This document shows, one piece after another, positions 34,714 to 46,066 of a stretch of DNA of 64,000 bases; positions within the stretch are counted from its first letter, which is position 1; each line of letters starts with the position of its first letter. This DNA comes from Mesorhizobium sp. DCY119 (GTDB lineage Bacteria; Pseudomonadota; Alphaproteobacteria; Rhizobiales; Rhizobiaceae): the NCBI RefSeq assembly GCF_003590645.1, contig NZ_CP031834.1, positions 496,001 through 560,000 of the forward strand, given 5' to 3'. The notes below the pieces were generated by a model. The model made no database searches and was not told the DNA's origin. It saw only the letters and a program-made list of their open reading frames with translations. Made by a program: the position numbers and the translations under genes.

Positions 34714-34740
34714 TTGCAACCGGCATCAACCCGGTTGCAA
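34714..34740 (+). terminator. possible terminator of gshB
   Basis: Perfect 10-bp stem TTGCAACCGG-CATCAAC-CCGGTTGCAA 38 bp after the gshB stop. The T-run is not immediate, so efficiency is uncertain. Confidence 0.4.
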
Positions 34741-34756
34741 TCTGGACGGCAATTTT

Positions 34757-34771
34757 GTTCCCGTCTTGTTC
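34757..34771 (+). promoter_or_regulatory. LexA (SOS) box upstream of comM
   Basis: GTTC-CCGTCTT-GTTC is an exact match to the alphaproteobacterial LexA site GTTC-N7-GTTC. Its right half overlaps TTGTTC (34766-34771), which pairs with TATGCT (34790-34795) at 18-bp spacing as a sigma-70-like promoter. comM is a recurrent SOS gene in this class, so the box very likely confers DNA-damage control. Confidence 0.8.
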
Positions 34772-34862
34772 TTGATTTGCTCTACAATCTATGCTTGTCT
34801 GGCCTGGGGTTATCACTGGGTTGGACATCTAGCTGATGTCCGGCGGTACGTCGGGGGACGGC

Positions 34863-36398
34863 ATGGTATCGCGCGTACGCACGGTTGCATTTCAGGGCAT
34901 CGAGGCGGTTCCCGTCGACGTGCAGGTGATGGTCGCGCCCGGTAAAGTCGGCATGCACATCGTCGGCCTGGGCGACAAGGCGGTGGCCGAAAGCCGGGAA
35001 CGGGTGCAGGCGGCGCTTCACGCATCCGGTCTGTCGATGCCGTCCAAGAAGGTGACCGTTAATCTCGCACCGGCAGACCTGCCGAAGGAAGGCAGCCACT
35101 ACGACCTGCCGATCGCGCTCGGCCTGATGGCGGCACTTGGCGCCGTCCCGGGCGATGCGCTTTCCGGCTATGTCGTGCTTGGCGAATTGTCGCTCGACGG
35201 CACGATCGCCGCAGTGTCCGGTGCGCTGCCGGCGGCAATGGCAGCCAATGCCGAAGGCAAGGGCCTGATCTGTCCGGCGGCGTCCGGACCGGAAGCGGCA
35301 TGGGCAGGCTCGGAGATCGACATACTGGCGCCGCGAAGCCTGATCGGCATTGCCAACCATTTCCGCGGCACACAGGTTCTGTCGCGGCCGGAGGCAAGCA
35401 TCCACGCGCCGGCCTCGGACCTGCCGGATCTTGCCGATATCAAGGGGCAGGAGAGCGCCAAGCGCGCGCTGGAGGTGGCCGCTGCCGGCGGTCACAATCT
35501 GATGATGGTCGGGCCGCCCGGATCGGGAAAATCCATGCTCGCCCAGCGCCTGCCCTCCATTCTGCCGCCGCTGGCGCCCAAGGAACTGCTCGAAGTCTCG
35601 ATGATCGCCTCGGTTGCCGGCGAACTCGCCGGTGGCAGGCTGACCGACCGGCGGCCCTTTCGCGCGCCGCATCATTCGGCATCGATGGCGGCGATGGTCG
35701 GTGGCGGCCTTCGCGTGCGTCCGGGAGAGGTTTCCCTCGCCCACAATGGCGTCCTGTTCCTCGACGAGTTTCCGGAGTTCTCGCCGCAGACGCTCGACGC
35801 GCTGCGCCAGCCGCTCGAAACCGGCGAGTGCATGATCGCGCGCGCCAATCACCGCGTCACCTATCCGGCGCGTATCCAGCTGATCGCGGCGATGAACCCG
35901 TGCCGCTGCGGCATGGCCGGCGAGCCCGGTTACCGCTGCGCGCGCGGTCCGCGCTGCCAGTCGGACTATCAGGCGCGGATTTCGGGACCGTTGCTGGACC
36001 GCATAGACCTGCGCATCGAGGTGCCGGCGGTCTCGGCGAGCGATCTGATCCGGCCCGGTGCTGCAGAAAAGAGCGCCGTGGTGGCGGCACGCGTGTCGGC
36101 CGCCCGCGCCATTCAGCGGGACCGTTTCGAGCGCATCGGCGCCTCGGCGTCGCTCACCAATGCGCATTGCGCAACCGCGCTCATCGAAGAGATCGCCAAG
36201 CCTGATGCAGCCGGGCTGTCGCTGTTGCATGATGCGAGCGAAAAGCTCGGCTTTTCGGCGCGCGCCTATCATCGTGTGCTGAAAGTGGCGCGCACTTTGG
36301 CCGATCTCGACGGCAGCGAAACCGTCGGCCGCATTCATCTCGCGGAGGCTATTTCCTACAGGATGACTGGTGAGCGGCTCGCACAGGCAGCCGCGTAG
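34863..36398 (+). CDS. comM: YifB/ComM family Mg-chelatase-like AAA+ ATPase
   Basis: Hexameric AAA+ helicase that in naturally competent bacteria drives branch migration during recombination; elsewhere its role is less clear. It has an N-terminal ComM domain (VRTVAFQGIEAVPVDVQV, VGLGDKAVAESRERV), the Walker A motif MVGPPGSGKSMLA, Walker B VLFLDEFPEF, the sensor region (LIAAMNPCRCG) with Cys-rich CGMAGEPGYRCARGPRC, and the C-terminal Mg-chelatase domain. ATG 34863 has GGGGGA about 5 nt upstream and starts VSRVRTVAFQG; ATG 34836 adds nine unconserved residues. A LexA box lies about 90 bp upstream. Confidence 0.93.
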   Translation: MVSRVRTVAFQGIEAVPVDVQVMVAPGKVGMHIVGLGDKAVAESRERVQAALHASGLSMPSKKVTVNLAPADLPKEGSHYDLPIALGLMAALGAVPGDALSGYVVLGELSLDGTIAAVSGALPAAMAANAEGKGLICPAASGPEAAWAGSEIDILAPRSLIGIANHFRGTQVLSRPEASIHAPASDLPDLADIKGQESAKRALEVAAAGGHNLMMVGPPGSGKSMLAQRLPSILPPLAPKELLEVSMIASVAGELAGGRLTDRRPFRAPHHSASMAAMVGGGLRVRPGEVSLAHNGVLFLDEFPEFSPQTLDALRQPLETGECMIARANHRVTYPARIQLIAAMNPCRCGMAGEPGYRCARGPRCQSDYQARISGPLLDRIDLRIEVPAVSASDLIRPGAAEKSAVVAARVSAARAIQRDRFERIGASASLTNAHCATALIEEIAKPDAAGLSLLHDASEKLGFSARAYHRVLKVARTLADLDGSETVGRIHLAEAISYRMTGERLAQAAA

Positions 36399-36449
36399 AA
36401 GGGAAGAGGCGCCGCTGTGTCAAGCATGGCGCGGCGTTATACGGCGTAG

Positions 36450-37073
36450 CTACTGAACCGCGCCAACGAGCGGTGCCTGGCCTTCGCGGATCGTGACCCA
36501 GTGACCGGTGTGATCGCTGGCCTGACGCTTGAGGAAGCGATAGCCGGTTTCGTCCCACTGGCGCACGGCATCCGTCAGATTGTCGAGGATGAAGTCGCCC
36601 TTGTCGGTTCGCACGGTCAAAACGGCATGGCCTTCGCCATCCGGCTTGCGCACGACGGTTATCAGCAGGTTGGATACCGACAGGCCCTTGTGGATCAGCT
36701 GCCGGCGCTTTTCGAGCACATAGTCTTCGCAATCGCCGACGCCGTTGTCGGGATAGGCCCAGACCTCGTCCTTGCCGTAGATGTCGAAATCGTTCATCGG
36801 CGTGACGGCGCGGTTGACCTCGAGGTTGACGGCAACAAGCGTCTTCCAGAGAGATCCGGTGACATGTTCCGGAACTGAGTTGCGCGAGCGTATGGAGCAT
36901 TCGGAGGGATTGATCTTGCAGAACTCGTAGTGACCGATCGGCTGCGAGGTCAGGCCACCCGTGACCATCGGCGACGACGCGAGAGCAGGCGAGATCGACC
37001 ACGCAGTCGCCGTCAAGCCGATCATCAATGCCACGCGCCTGGATGCGCGCCATGCTTTCGGTGAGGAGTTCAT
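36450..37073 (-). CDS. transglutaminase-like cysteine peptidase (BTLCP)
   Basis: Periplasmic bacterial transglutaminase-like cysteine proteinase of 207 aa, preceded by a signal peptide (ALMIGLTATAWSISPALA). The catalytic triad is visible as Cys in GVGDCEDYVLEKR, His in GEGHAVLTVRT and Asp in FILDNLTDAV. Relatives such as LapG cleave a surface adhesin under c-di-GMP control, but the stand-alone rhizobial paralogues are mostly uncharacterised, and no LapD or adhesin gene is nearby. ATG 37073 opens the signal; the upstream TTG lacks support. Confidence 0.88.
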   Translation of the reverse strand: MNSSPKAWRASRRVALMIGLTATAWSISPALASSPMVTGGLTSQPIGHYEFCKINPSECSIRSRNSVPEHVTGSLWKTLVAVNLEVNRAVTPMNDFDIYGKDEVWAYPDNGVGDCEDYVLEKRRQLIHKGLSVSNLLITVVRKPDGEGHAVLTVRTDKGDFILDNLTDAVRQWDETGYRFLKRQASDHTGHWVTIREGQAPLVGAVQ

Positions 37074-37335
37074 TGCCCCGGTCCCGTTCGCCCTGTTTGT
37101 TAACAAAACGTTAAGGTCCGTGATGGGTCAATGTCAATTACAGCGAAGGGATGATTGACTTCATGGTTACCGACGAGGCCGGACAGCGACGATTTTGCAA
37201 CAGAAGGCCCGGCCCTCAGGCAAATTGGTGGATCGGCCTACACGTATAGGTCGAGCGCAGGGTATAGGAACCCACAAGCATCCCTGTCCTGATCAAAAGG
37301 ACAGGGTGTCATCCGCGTCCTACGCTCAACGGCGG

Positions 37336-38613
37336 TCAGGACTTGCCGGAGCGCACCAGTCGCGGCTTCTGCTGCACGCGGCTTTGCCGGCCATAGCTGT
37401 TGATGAAATCGGCAATACGCGGCACGATCTCCGACCGGAAGCGCGAACCGTTGAACACGCCATAGTGACCGACGGCCGGCTGCATGTAGTGCGCGCGCAT
37501 CTCGTCAGGGATGTTGACGCAGAGATCATGGGCCGCCTGGGTCTGCCCCAGGCCTGAAATATCATCGTTCTCGCCTTCGATCGTCAGCAGCGCCACATTG
37601 CGGATGGCTGTTGGATCGACCGGAACGCCGCGATGAGTCATCTCGCCCTTCGGCAAGGCGTGGCGGACGAACACCGTATCCACCGTCTGCAGGTAGAATT
37701 CGGCGGTCAGGTCCATCACCGCCAGATATTCGTCATAGAAGTCGCGATGCTTTTCGGCGCCGTCGCCATCGTGCTTCACAAGGTGCATGAAGAAGTCCTT
37801 GTGGGCGATGATGTGCCGGTCGAGATTCATGCTCATGAAGCCGGAAAGCTGCAGGAAACCGGGATAGACATCGCGGGTGAAGCCAGGCACCGGCCACGGC
37901 ACCTGCATGATGACATTGTCGCGGAACCAGTCGATGCCCTTTTCCTCGGCCAGGAGATTGACCGCGGTGGGGTTGCGGCGCGTATCGATCGGCCCGCCCA
38001 TCAGCGTCATCGTTGACGGCGCGAAACGATCGCCCCGCGCTTCCATGATCGCAGCTGCCGCCAGAACCGGAACGGACGGCTGGCAAACGGCCATGACATG
38101 GGTGTCGGGACCCAGCGCATGCAGCATGTCGATGACGTAGTCGATATAGTCGTCGAGATCGAACCTGCCTTCCGAAACCGGCACCATGCGGGCATCGGTC
38201 CAGTCGGTGATGTAAACGTCGGCATGCGGCATCATCGCTTCAACGGTGCCGCGCAGCAGCGTTGCGTAGTGACCCGACATCGGAGCGACGATCAAAAGCT
38301 TCGGATCCGGCCGGCGCGCTGCGGGCAAAGCGCGCTCGAAATGCAGGAGATTGCAGAACGGGCGCGACCATACCGTCTTTTCAGTCACCGGCACCGTCTT
38401 CCAGTCGACCACCGTCTGCGGCAGGTCGAAACGCGGCTTGCCATAGCGCCGCGTCGTGCGCTCGAACAGTTCGGCCGTCGCTGCTATCGAACGGCCCCAT
38501 TGGGTGTGAGAGAAGGGGTTGAGCGGGTTGGAGTAGAACAGCCTCACCGCATCGGCATAGGCTCTCGCCGGCTGAAGCGCCGCGTGGTTCATTTCATAAA
38601 ACTGATAGAACAT
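37336..38613 (-). CDS. phaZ: intracellular polyhydroxyalkanoate depolymerase
   Basis: Mobilises native PHB granules by hydrolysing the polyester to hydroxybutyrate; 425 aa, cytosolic. The alpha/beta-hydrolase nucleophile is Cys in the box VMAVCQPSVPVL, diagnostic of the intracellular type. Conserved stretches are MFYQFYEMNHAALQPARA at the start, APMSGHYATLLRGTVE, DWTDARMVP and the C-terminal His in YMQPAVGHYGVFNGSRF. ATG 38613 begins that conserved start and has GGAGAAGG upstream. It stands alone. Confidence 0.93.
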   Translation of the reverse strand: MFYQFYEMNHAALQPARAYADAVRLFYSNPLNPFSHTQWGRSIAATAELFERTTRRYGKPRFDLPQTVVDWKTVPVTEKTVWSRPFCNLLHFERALPAARRPDPKLLIVAPMSGHYATLLRGTVEAMMPHADVYITDWTDARMVPVSEGRFDLDDYIDYVIDMLHALGPDTHVMAVCQPSVPVLAAAAIMEARGDRFAPSTMTLMGGPIDTRRNPTAVNLLAEEKGIDWFRDNVIMQVPWPVPGFTRDVYPGFLQLSGFMSMNLDRHIIAHKDFFMHLVKHDGDGAEKHRDFYDEYLAVMDLTAEFYLQTVDTVFVRHALPKGEMTHRGVPVDPTAIRNVALLTIEGENDDISGLGQTQAAHDLCVNIPDEMRAHYMQPAVGHYGVFNGSRFRSEIVPRIADFINSYGRQSRVQQKPRLVRSGKS

Positions 38614-38817
38614 TCGAGAACCTTCTCCAGCCAGACAGCCGTCCGGGAGCCTGTTTCGCCCTGCTGACAAGGTAGCGCGAAATTGTTGCAGCGCAATACG
38701 TCACGCTGCGTGAATTATACTCATACTTTGGTCCAAGGTGTTGAAAAACCGTTGCAGCCGGTGCTTGCCGGCTCACAAACCGTCATTTTGCATTGCAACA
38801 AGCTGCTTGACCTAGCG

Positions 38818-39108
38818 TCAGGATGACCCTTCCACCAACACGATCTCGCCATCGGCGAATTTCTGCCGGATAGCCTTTGCCGCCTGGTATTCGGGTGAGT
38901 TGTAGCAATCGCGCGCGGCCGCCAGCGACGGAAACTCGATCACCACATTGCGCGCGCGGCCGGGGCCTTCAACGACCTCATGCGCACCGCCACGAACCAG
39001 GAAATTGGCGCCAAAGCGCTCGAAAGCCGGCTTGGCGGTTGAAACATAGTCCTTGTAGCCCTCGGGGTCGCGAACATCGACGCGAGCGATCCAATATCCC
39101 TTGGCCAT
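38818..39108 (-). CDS. DUF1330 domain protein
   Basis: Small 96-aa dimeric alpha/beta-barrel (ferredoxin-like) protein of the DUF1330 family. Family features are YWIARVDVRDPEGYKDYV, RGGAHEVVEGPGRARNVVIEFPS and DCYNSPEYQAAKAIRQ. Biochemical role unknown. It lies downstream of pyrF on the same strand but is separated by a large palindromic repeat. Confidence 0.9.
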   Translation of the reverse strand: MAKGYWIARVDVRDPEGYKDYVSTAKPAFERFGANFLVRGGAHEVVEGPGRARNVVIEFPSLAAARDCYNSPEYQAAKAIRQKFADGEIVLVEGSS

Positions 39109-39130
39109 TATTTTCTTCTCCTTTGGTCTT

Positions 39131-39269
39131 GTGCGTCCTTCGAGGCTCGCCCTTCAAAGAAGAGGGAACCCGGCTGCGTCCTGCCGGCTCGCACCTCAGG
39201 ATGAGGGAGACAAGTACGCAATCCTCCCTCATCCTGAGGTGCGAGCGAAGCGAGCCTCGAAGGACGCAC
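39131..39269. repeat. giant two-arm palindromic repeat
   Basis: A perfect 20-bp closing stem (39131-39150 with 39250-39269) encloses a second perfect 22-bp stem (39188-39209 with 39224-39245). It fills the gap between DUF1330 and pyrF. The family resembles rhizobial repeats with GTGCGTCCTTCGAGGCTCGC ends. It could fold in RNA on either strand and block transcription between the two genes. Confidence 0.85.
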
Positions 39270-39276
39270 GGCAAGC

Positions 39277-39975
39277 CTATGCCGCACTCATTTCCTGCAA
39301 GATAGCTTCCGCCGCTGCTCGTCTGTCAACCGCAGCGACGATCGGCCGTGCGACGACGAGGTGGCTGGAGCCGTTGCGGATGGCCTGGGCCGGCGTCACG
39401 ACGCGTTTCTGATCGCCATGCTCGCTGCCGGCGGGGCGAATGCCCGGCGTAACGACGGCCATGTCGGGACCGACGATCTTGCGCACGGCGGATGCTTCAT
39501 CGGCCGAGCAGACGATGCCGCCCATGCCTGCCTGCAATGCCTGTTCGGAACGTCGCAGCACCAGCGTGTGCGGATCATATTCATAGCCCGCGTCGATCAC
39601 GTCCTGCTGGTCCATGGAGGTCAGCACGGTCACGGCGAGCAGACAGAGATCGCTGCCCTGGGCAGCCGCGACTGCAGCCTTCATCGCCTTGGGGTAGGCG
39701 TGCAGCGTCAGCATGGACACGCCCATCTTGACGATGTTCTCCACGGCCTTGGCCACCGTGTTGTCGATGTCCAGCAGCTTCATGTCGAGGAAGACTTTCG
39801 TTCCGCCGCTTGCCAGTTCGCGGGCGAAATCGAGGCCTCCGGCAAAGGCGAGCTGGTAGCCGATCTTGTAGAAAGTGACGGTGCCTTCAAGCTCGCGCAC
39901 CGCAGCTTCCGCTTCCTTCAGCGTCGGCACATCAAGGCCGACGATCAGGCGGTCGCGCATCGCTTCAACCGTCAT
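39277..39975 (-). CDS. pyrF: orotidine-5'-phosphate decarboxylase
   Basis: Last step of UMP synthesis (OMP to UMP + CO2). The class I signature [17 protein letters not shown] carries the D-K-x-x-D catalytic array; LIVGLDVP opens the barrel and [21 protein letters not shown] holds the phosphate-binding loop. At 232 aa it has the usual length. The start ATG overlaps the preceding reductase gene by 4 bp. Confidence 0.96.
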   Translation of the reverse strand: MTVEAMRDRLIVGLDVPTLKEAEAAVRELEGTVTFYKIGYQLAFAGGLDFARELASGGTKVFLDMKLLDIDNTVAKAVENIVKMGVSMLTLHAYPKAMKAAVAAAQGSDLCLLAVTVLTSMDQQDVIDAGYEYDPHTLVLRRSEQALQAGMGGIVCSADEASAVRKIVGPDMAVVTPGIRPAGSEHGDQKRVVTPAQAIRNGSSHLVVARPIVAAVDRRAAAEAILQEMSAA

Positions 39976-40562
39976 GCGTCGATCCTTGTCGAAAGCATGC
40001 GAGCGCGCTCGATCAGCGTGCGCGCGACATTTTCCATGGCGTGGCGAAGACGCTCTTCCCTGAAGTCGCCGTTCTCGTCAAAGGCTTGGCTTGCATGGGC
40101 GACGGAACATTGCGGCGTGATGATTTCGACCTGGCAATTCATCAGCACCGAGCGCAGGTGATAGAGGCCGCGGAGGCCGGCGAAATTACCGTCCGACGAC
40201 GAGCACAGTGCCGCGACCTTGCCGGCATATGGCTTGAAGGGGTGGCCGCCATCCTTGCGGACGCGACTGACCCAGTCGATCGCATTCTTCAACAGCGGCG
40301 GGATCGACGAATTGTATTCCGGGCTGGCGATCAGGAAGCCGTCATGCGCGGCGATCTGGCGGCCAAGCCTGACGGCGTTTTCGGGGACGCCTTTTTCCGC
40401 CTCGAGATCCTCGTCCATGATCGGCAGCGGATAGTCGCCAAGCGAAATGCGGGTCACTTCGGCGCCCTGGAGGGCCAATTCCTTGACCGCGGCATCAGCG
40501 GTCCTGCCGCTAAATGCCCCGGTGCGGATCGACCCGGCAAAGACGAGAATTCGGGCAGTCAT
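39972..40562 (-). CDS. NADPH-dependent FMN reductase (flavodoxin-like)
   Basis: Cytosolic flavoprotein of the ChrR/SsuE-like NADPH-dependent FMN reductase family, 196 aa. The FMN phosphate loop is [15 protein letters not shown] and the isoalloxazine loop [18 protein letters not shown], followed by [20 protein letters not shown]. It may reduce quinones, azo compounds or free flavin. The second Met (40562) is preferred because AGGAG lies 8 nt before it but only 2 nt before the first (40568). It precedes pyrF with a 4-bp overlap. Confidence 0.88.
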   Translation of the reverse strand: MTARILVFAGSIRTGAFSGRTADAAVKELALQGAEVTRISLGDYPLPIMDEDLEAEKGVPENAVRLGRQIAAHDGFLIASPEYNSSIPPLLKNAIDWVSRVRKDGGHPFKPYAGKVAALCSSSDGNFAGLRGLYHLRSVLMNCQVEIITPQCSVAHASQAFDENGDFREERLRHAMENVARTLIERARMLSTRIDA

Positions 40563-40629
40563 CGGCATAGCTCCTGTTCACCCGGGTATAGGCGAACTGG
40601 CGTTCTAATCAACCGTCAAGATTGCAGCG

Positions 40630-41238
40630 TCAACCGTTTGCGCCGCGGCGATAGATCCAAAGCTGCGCCGGCGGAATGTTGCGGATAACGAAGTCGAAAT
40701 GCTCGACCGTATATTCGCCCCGTCCGGCCGGAACCGGCGACAGCGGCCCATAGGTGATCTGGACGACCGGCCGACCATGCGGCAGCCGATCGAGGATGCC
40801 GTTTATGTAGTCGACCCGCTTCGAGACCGGGAAGTTGAGCAGCGGCACGCCGGAAATCGCGCAGTCGAACTGAATCCGATCCTTGGGGCCAAGCGTCTCG
40901 TCAAGGTTGAAGGCATCGCCCTGGATGACGTTGACGCCGGGATAACCCCTGCGCACATGGTCGACGAATTCTTCCGAATATTCGACGGCGTAAAGGTTCT
41001 GCGGCTTGATGCCCCGGGCCAGGATCGCCTTGGTGATGACGCCGGTGCCGGGTCCGAGTTCCAGAACGGGCAGGCCGGAGGCCGGGTTGATGATGGAGGC
41101 CATGCGGCGGGCGGTGATGGAGCTGGTCGGAACGATGGAGCCGACAGCCTTGGGCTTGTCGATCCAGCCCTTGAAGAAGCGCAACTCGTCGTCGAACTTT
41201 GTCGCGAGCGACTTGCGCAAACCAGACCCACGTGCCAT
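40630..41238 (-). CDS. pmtA: phospholipid N-methyltransferase (PmtA-like)
   Basis: SAM-dependent methyltransferase of 202 aa resembling the Sinorhizobium/Agrobacterium PmtA group, which methylates phosphatidylethanolamine three times to phosphatidylcholine. Motif I reads VLELGPGTGVITKAIL, preceded by the group-typical VGSIVPTSSITARRMAS; GVPLLNF and a late QITYGP segment follow. PmtA enzymes are peripheral at the inner membrane. ATG 41238 has AGGAG 9 nt upstream; ATG 41244 is an alternative at 3 nt. rRNA or protein methylation cannot be excluded but is less likely. Confidence 0.8.
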   Translation of the reverse strand: MARGSGLRKSLATKFDDELRFFKGWIDKPKAVGSIVPTSSITARRMASIINPASGLPVLELGPGTGVITKAILARGIKPQNLYAVEYSEEFVDHVRRGYPGVNVIQGDAFNLDETLGPKDRIQFDCAISGVPLLNFPVSKRVDYINGILDRLPHGRPVVQITYGPLSPVPAGRGEYTVEHFDFVIRNIPPAQLWIYRRGANG

Positions 41239-41351
41239 CGGCATACTCTCCTGCTTTCGTGTGCCCCGGTGTGATCTTTACGTCACGTAATCTGTGACGC
41301 AAGACAAAATGGGGCCGACTTTCGCAAAACCAACAGCTTGCGGTTGCTGCT

Positions 41352-42479
41352 CTACTCTCCGAAAGACTCGAAAAAGTCCTTCATGCGCGAGAAGAATCCG
41401 CTCGACTGCGGACTGTTGTCCTTGGATGAAAGCTGCTCGAACTCCTCCAGAAGCTCGCGCTGACGCTTGGTCAGGTTCTGCGGCGTCTCGACCGCCGTCT
41501 GGATATAGAGGTCGCCGATATTGGGCTGGCGCAGAATGGGCATGCCCTTGCCCTTGAGGCGGAACTGACGGCCGTTCTGCGTGCCTTCCGGCACCTTCAC
41601 GCGGGTCTGGGTGCCGTCGAGGGTCGCCACCTCGAAAGAACCGCCGAGGGCGGCGGTCGTCATCGAGATCGGCACCTTGCAGTAGAGGTCTGCGCCGTCG
41701 CGCTGGAAGAACTCGTGCGGTTTGACCGAGAGGAAGATGTAGAGATCGCCCGAAGGTCCACCGCGCAGGCCGGCCTCGCCTTCACTGGCGAGCCTGATGC
41801 GCGTGCCGTCCTCGATGCCGGCCGGAATGTTGACCGACAGCGAGCGCTCTTCGGTGACGCGGCCCTGGCCCGAGCATTTTGCGCACGGGTCCTTGATCAT
41901 CTGGCCGCGGCCCTGACATTGCGGGCAGGTGCGCTCGATGGAGAAGAAGCCCTGGCTGGCGCGAACGCGGCCCGAGCCGGAGCACATGGTGCAGGTGACC
42001 GGCTGCGTGCCGGGCTTGGCGCCCGAACCGGAACAATCGGTGCAGGAGATGGAGGCCGGCACATGGATCTGCGCGGTCTTGCCGGCAAATGCCTCCTCAA
42101 GCGTGATTTCCATATTGTAGCGAAGATCGGCGCCGCGCTCGCGGCCGCCGGAGGAGCGGCGCTGGCGGCCACCCATCATCTCGCCGAAGATATCTTCGAA
42201 TATGTCGGAGAAACCGCCGCCGCCGAAACCCTGTCCGCCGCCATTCATGCCGCCGTTCTCGAAGGCGGCGTGGCCGAAACGATCATAGGCCGCGCGCTTC
42301 TGCGGGTCCTTCAGCGTCTCATAGGCTTCGTTGATTTCCTTGAACTTGTGCTCGCAGGCATGATCGCCCGGATTACGGTCCGGGTGGAACTGCATTGCGA
42401 GCTTGCGAAAGGCGCTCTTCAGTTCCTTCTCGTCCGCGCCCTTCTGGACGCCCAAGGTTTCGTAGAAATCAGCTTTCAT
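41352..42479 (-). CDS. dnaJ: chaperone protein DnaJ
   Basis: Hsp40 co-chaperone that delivers clients to DnaK and stimulates its ATPase; 375 aa. Order: J domain with HPDRNPG, Gly/Phe-rich linker ([20 protein letters not shown]), zinc-binding region with four CxxCxG repeats ([32 protein letters not shown]), and the C-terminal substrate domains. ATG 42479 opens [10 protein letters not shown]; earlier frame is intergenic. Unusually, an acyltransferase gene separates it from dnaK. Confidence 0.97.
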   Translation of the reverse strand: MKADFYETLGVQKGADEKELKSAFRKLAMQFHPDRNPGDHACEHKFKEINEAYETLKDPQKRAAYDRFGHAAFENGGMNGGGQGFGGGGFSDIFEDIFGEMMGGRQRRSSGGRERGADLRYNMEITLEEAFAGKTAQIHVPASISCTDCSGSGAKPGTQPVTCTMCSGSGRVRASQGFFSIERTCPQCQGRGQMIKDPCAKCSGQGRVTEERSLSVNIPAGIEDGTRIRLASEGEAGLRGGPSGDLYIFLSVKPHEFFQRDGADLYCKVPISMTTAALGGSFEVATLDGTQTRVKVPEGTQNGRQFRLKGKGMPILRQPNIGDLYIQTAVETPQNLTKRQRELLEEFEQLSSKDNSPQSSGFFSRMKDFFESFGE

Positions 42480-42653
42480 CTTATCCCATGAACCGGAGAG
42501 CAATGTCTTTGCGCATCGTTTCGTCCGTCTGCTTGCGGCAACTGGCACCGATTTAGTAAACCGCGAGCCCATATGCCATAGGGCAGAGCAGTCAAAGGCG
42601 CAGTTTTCGCCAGAAAATCAGTGCTTGCGGCAAGTAAAACGGGTTTGTGGCCC

Positions 42654-43745
42654 TTAGGCAGCACTTCTCCCGGCAGCAGACGTCGCCGCTTCGCCGAAAC
42701 GAGCGTTGAGATAACGGCTCACTGGGCCTTCGAAATAGCGGTCGGAAAGCAGGGCAACCGCCAAAACAGTGGCTGCCGGCAGAAACCAATAGGCGTAAAA
42801 GGAGACCATGCCCGTTGGCTCGACGACCTTGCGCCAGAGGACGGCGAAAAGAACCGTCTCAACGACCGGATGGAGCATGTAGATGCCGAAGGAGACGCGG
42901 CCGATCGGATGAAGCGGCTTCAGGTAATGCGCAGCTTCGGGATCGTTGCGCTCGGCCACGGCGGCAAAGAACGTTGCCGCTGCCAGCAGAAGCACGATGA
43001 CATAGGCGTTTTGCAGCGTCGCCATGGCGATGATCGCTGCAATGAAGAACAGCCATCCCGGCACCATGCTCGAAAGTTTCAACCGGCTGTCGCGGACGGC
43101 TATGGCGACCATGGCGCCAAGGGCGAAATCGGCAAAGGCGCGGTAGGCGCCCCAGGTGTTGGCCTCAAGCCAACTCGGAAACGGCATCCAGCCCCAGGCG
43201 ACGGCAAACTCCAGCATGGTGATGGTGGACGCCGCCACCCCCGCCACGCCCCATATTCCCTGCCAACGATATGCCAGCACGATGACAGGCAAGGTCAGGT
43301 AACAGAACCACTCGGCAGACAGCGTCCAGCCGACATAGTTGAAGGTGAGACTGTCAGTCAGGCCCCAGGCCTGTACCAGCGCAATGTTGGCCGGCAGCGC
43401 CGACCAGGCGTAGCGCTCAGGCTGGTCGGACTGGACCAGGCCAAAATGCAGCGCCAGTGCCACCAGGCAGAAGAACAGCACTGTTGCCAGATAGAGCGGA
43501 TAAAGCCGCGCCAGGCGCCGCACGATGAAGCGCCGGAACGAGCCCGGCTCGGTCAGCAGCGTATCGGCATAGCGCAGAGTGATCAGGAAGCCGGAGATCA
43601 TGAAGAACATCTCCATCAACGGCAGCAGGCGGTAGAGTGCAGCACTCGCTGCCTCATGCCCGGCCGGTGCGTAGCGCAGGAAATGCCACATCATCACAGC
43701 TAGTGCTGCAGAAAGCCGCCAGACTTCGAGTGTCCTGAAATGCAC
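42654..43745 (-). CDS. OafA/YrhL-type membrane acyltransferase
   Basis: Acyltransferase 3 family protein of 363 aa with about ten transmembrane helices, predicted to acetylate or acylate a cell-surface sugar. The N-terminal signature RTLEVWRLSAALAVMMWHFLRY carries the conserved R and H, and the MFFMISGFLITLRY stretch is typical. FGIYMLHPVVE is the family's late motif. There is no SGNH domain. It lies between dnaK and dnaJ on the same strand, beyond the dnaK terminator, with no functional link evident. Confidence 0.9.
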   Translation of the reverse strand: MHFRTLEVWRLSAALAVMMWHFLRYAPAGHEAASAALYRLLPLMEMFFMISGFLITLRYADTLLTEPGSFRRFIVRRLARLYPLYLATVLFFCLVALALHFGLVQSDQPERYAWSALPANIALVQAWGLTDSLTFNYVGWTLSAEWFCYLTLPVIVLAYRWQGIWGVAGVAASTITMLEFAVAWGWMPFPSWLEANTWGAYRAFADFALGAMVAIAVRDSRLKLSSMVPGWLFFIAAIIAMATLQNAYVIVLLLAAATFFAAVAERNDPEAAHYLKPLHPIGRVSFGIYMLHPVVETVLFAVLWRKVVEPTGMVSFYAYWFLPAATVLAVALLSDRYFEGPVSRYLNARFGEAATSAAGRSAA

Positions 43746-43886
43746 GCGTCCCTATCCCAGCCCATCACCGACGGCGGAACTGCCGTGCGGTCCCCTGGCG
43801 ATATTTCTACCACCATGAGGCTAGGTTGGCCCGGTTTCCTTTAGGCAAGCTTAATACGCGCTGAAGTTGCAAATCCGCACAAACAA

Positions 43887-43912
43887 AAAGCCCGGCGCGA
43901 TGGCCGGGCTTT
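43887..43912 (-). terminator. rho-independent terminator of dnaK
   Basis: AAAGCCCGGC-GCGATG-GCCGGGCTTT, a 10-bp stem followed on the minus strand by TTTTTG, 21 bp past the dnaK stop. Confidence 0.9.
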
Positions 43913-43933
43913 CGTGTCTACCTGCTAGTCGGA

Positions 43934-45850
<1,917 letters not shown>

Positions 45851-45972
45851 TTTTTCTACTCTCCGCTAAGCAGGCTGCCAGGACCCATGAGGCGTTCCGA
45901 CGGCAGCCCCTGTTCACAAGAAATTTCGCTGGCTTGACCGTATCTGCGGCAGTTCCAGCGATTGTTGGGCGT

Positions 45973-46001
45973 ATATAAGAACAGGCGCCACGGCGCGCAA
46001 G
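45973..46001 (-). promoter_or_regulatory. putative heat-shock (RpoH-type) promoter of dnaK
   Basis: On the minus strand CTTG (46001-45998) and CTTATAT (45979-45973) are separated by 18 bp, close to the alphaproteobacterial RpoH pattern (CTTG ... CYTATNT). It lies 123 bp upstream of dnaK. Weak by itself; position upstream of a classic heat-shock gene supports it. Confidence 0.5.
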
Positions 46002-46066
46002 CGTCCTGACAACTATGCTGATGCCGGGAATAGGCAAATCGATACATCCATACCATATTTCATTGG

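Noticed and set aside
37282-37306. Hairpin CCCTGTCC...GGACAGGG considered as a terminator of the PHA depolymerase gene
   Set aside because: There is no T-run on either strand close to the stem, so terminator function is not supported; it may be incidental.
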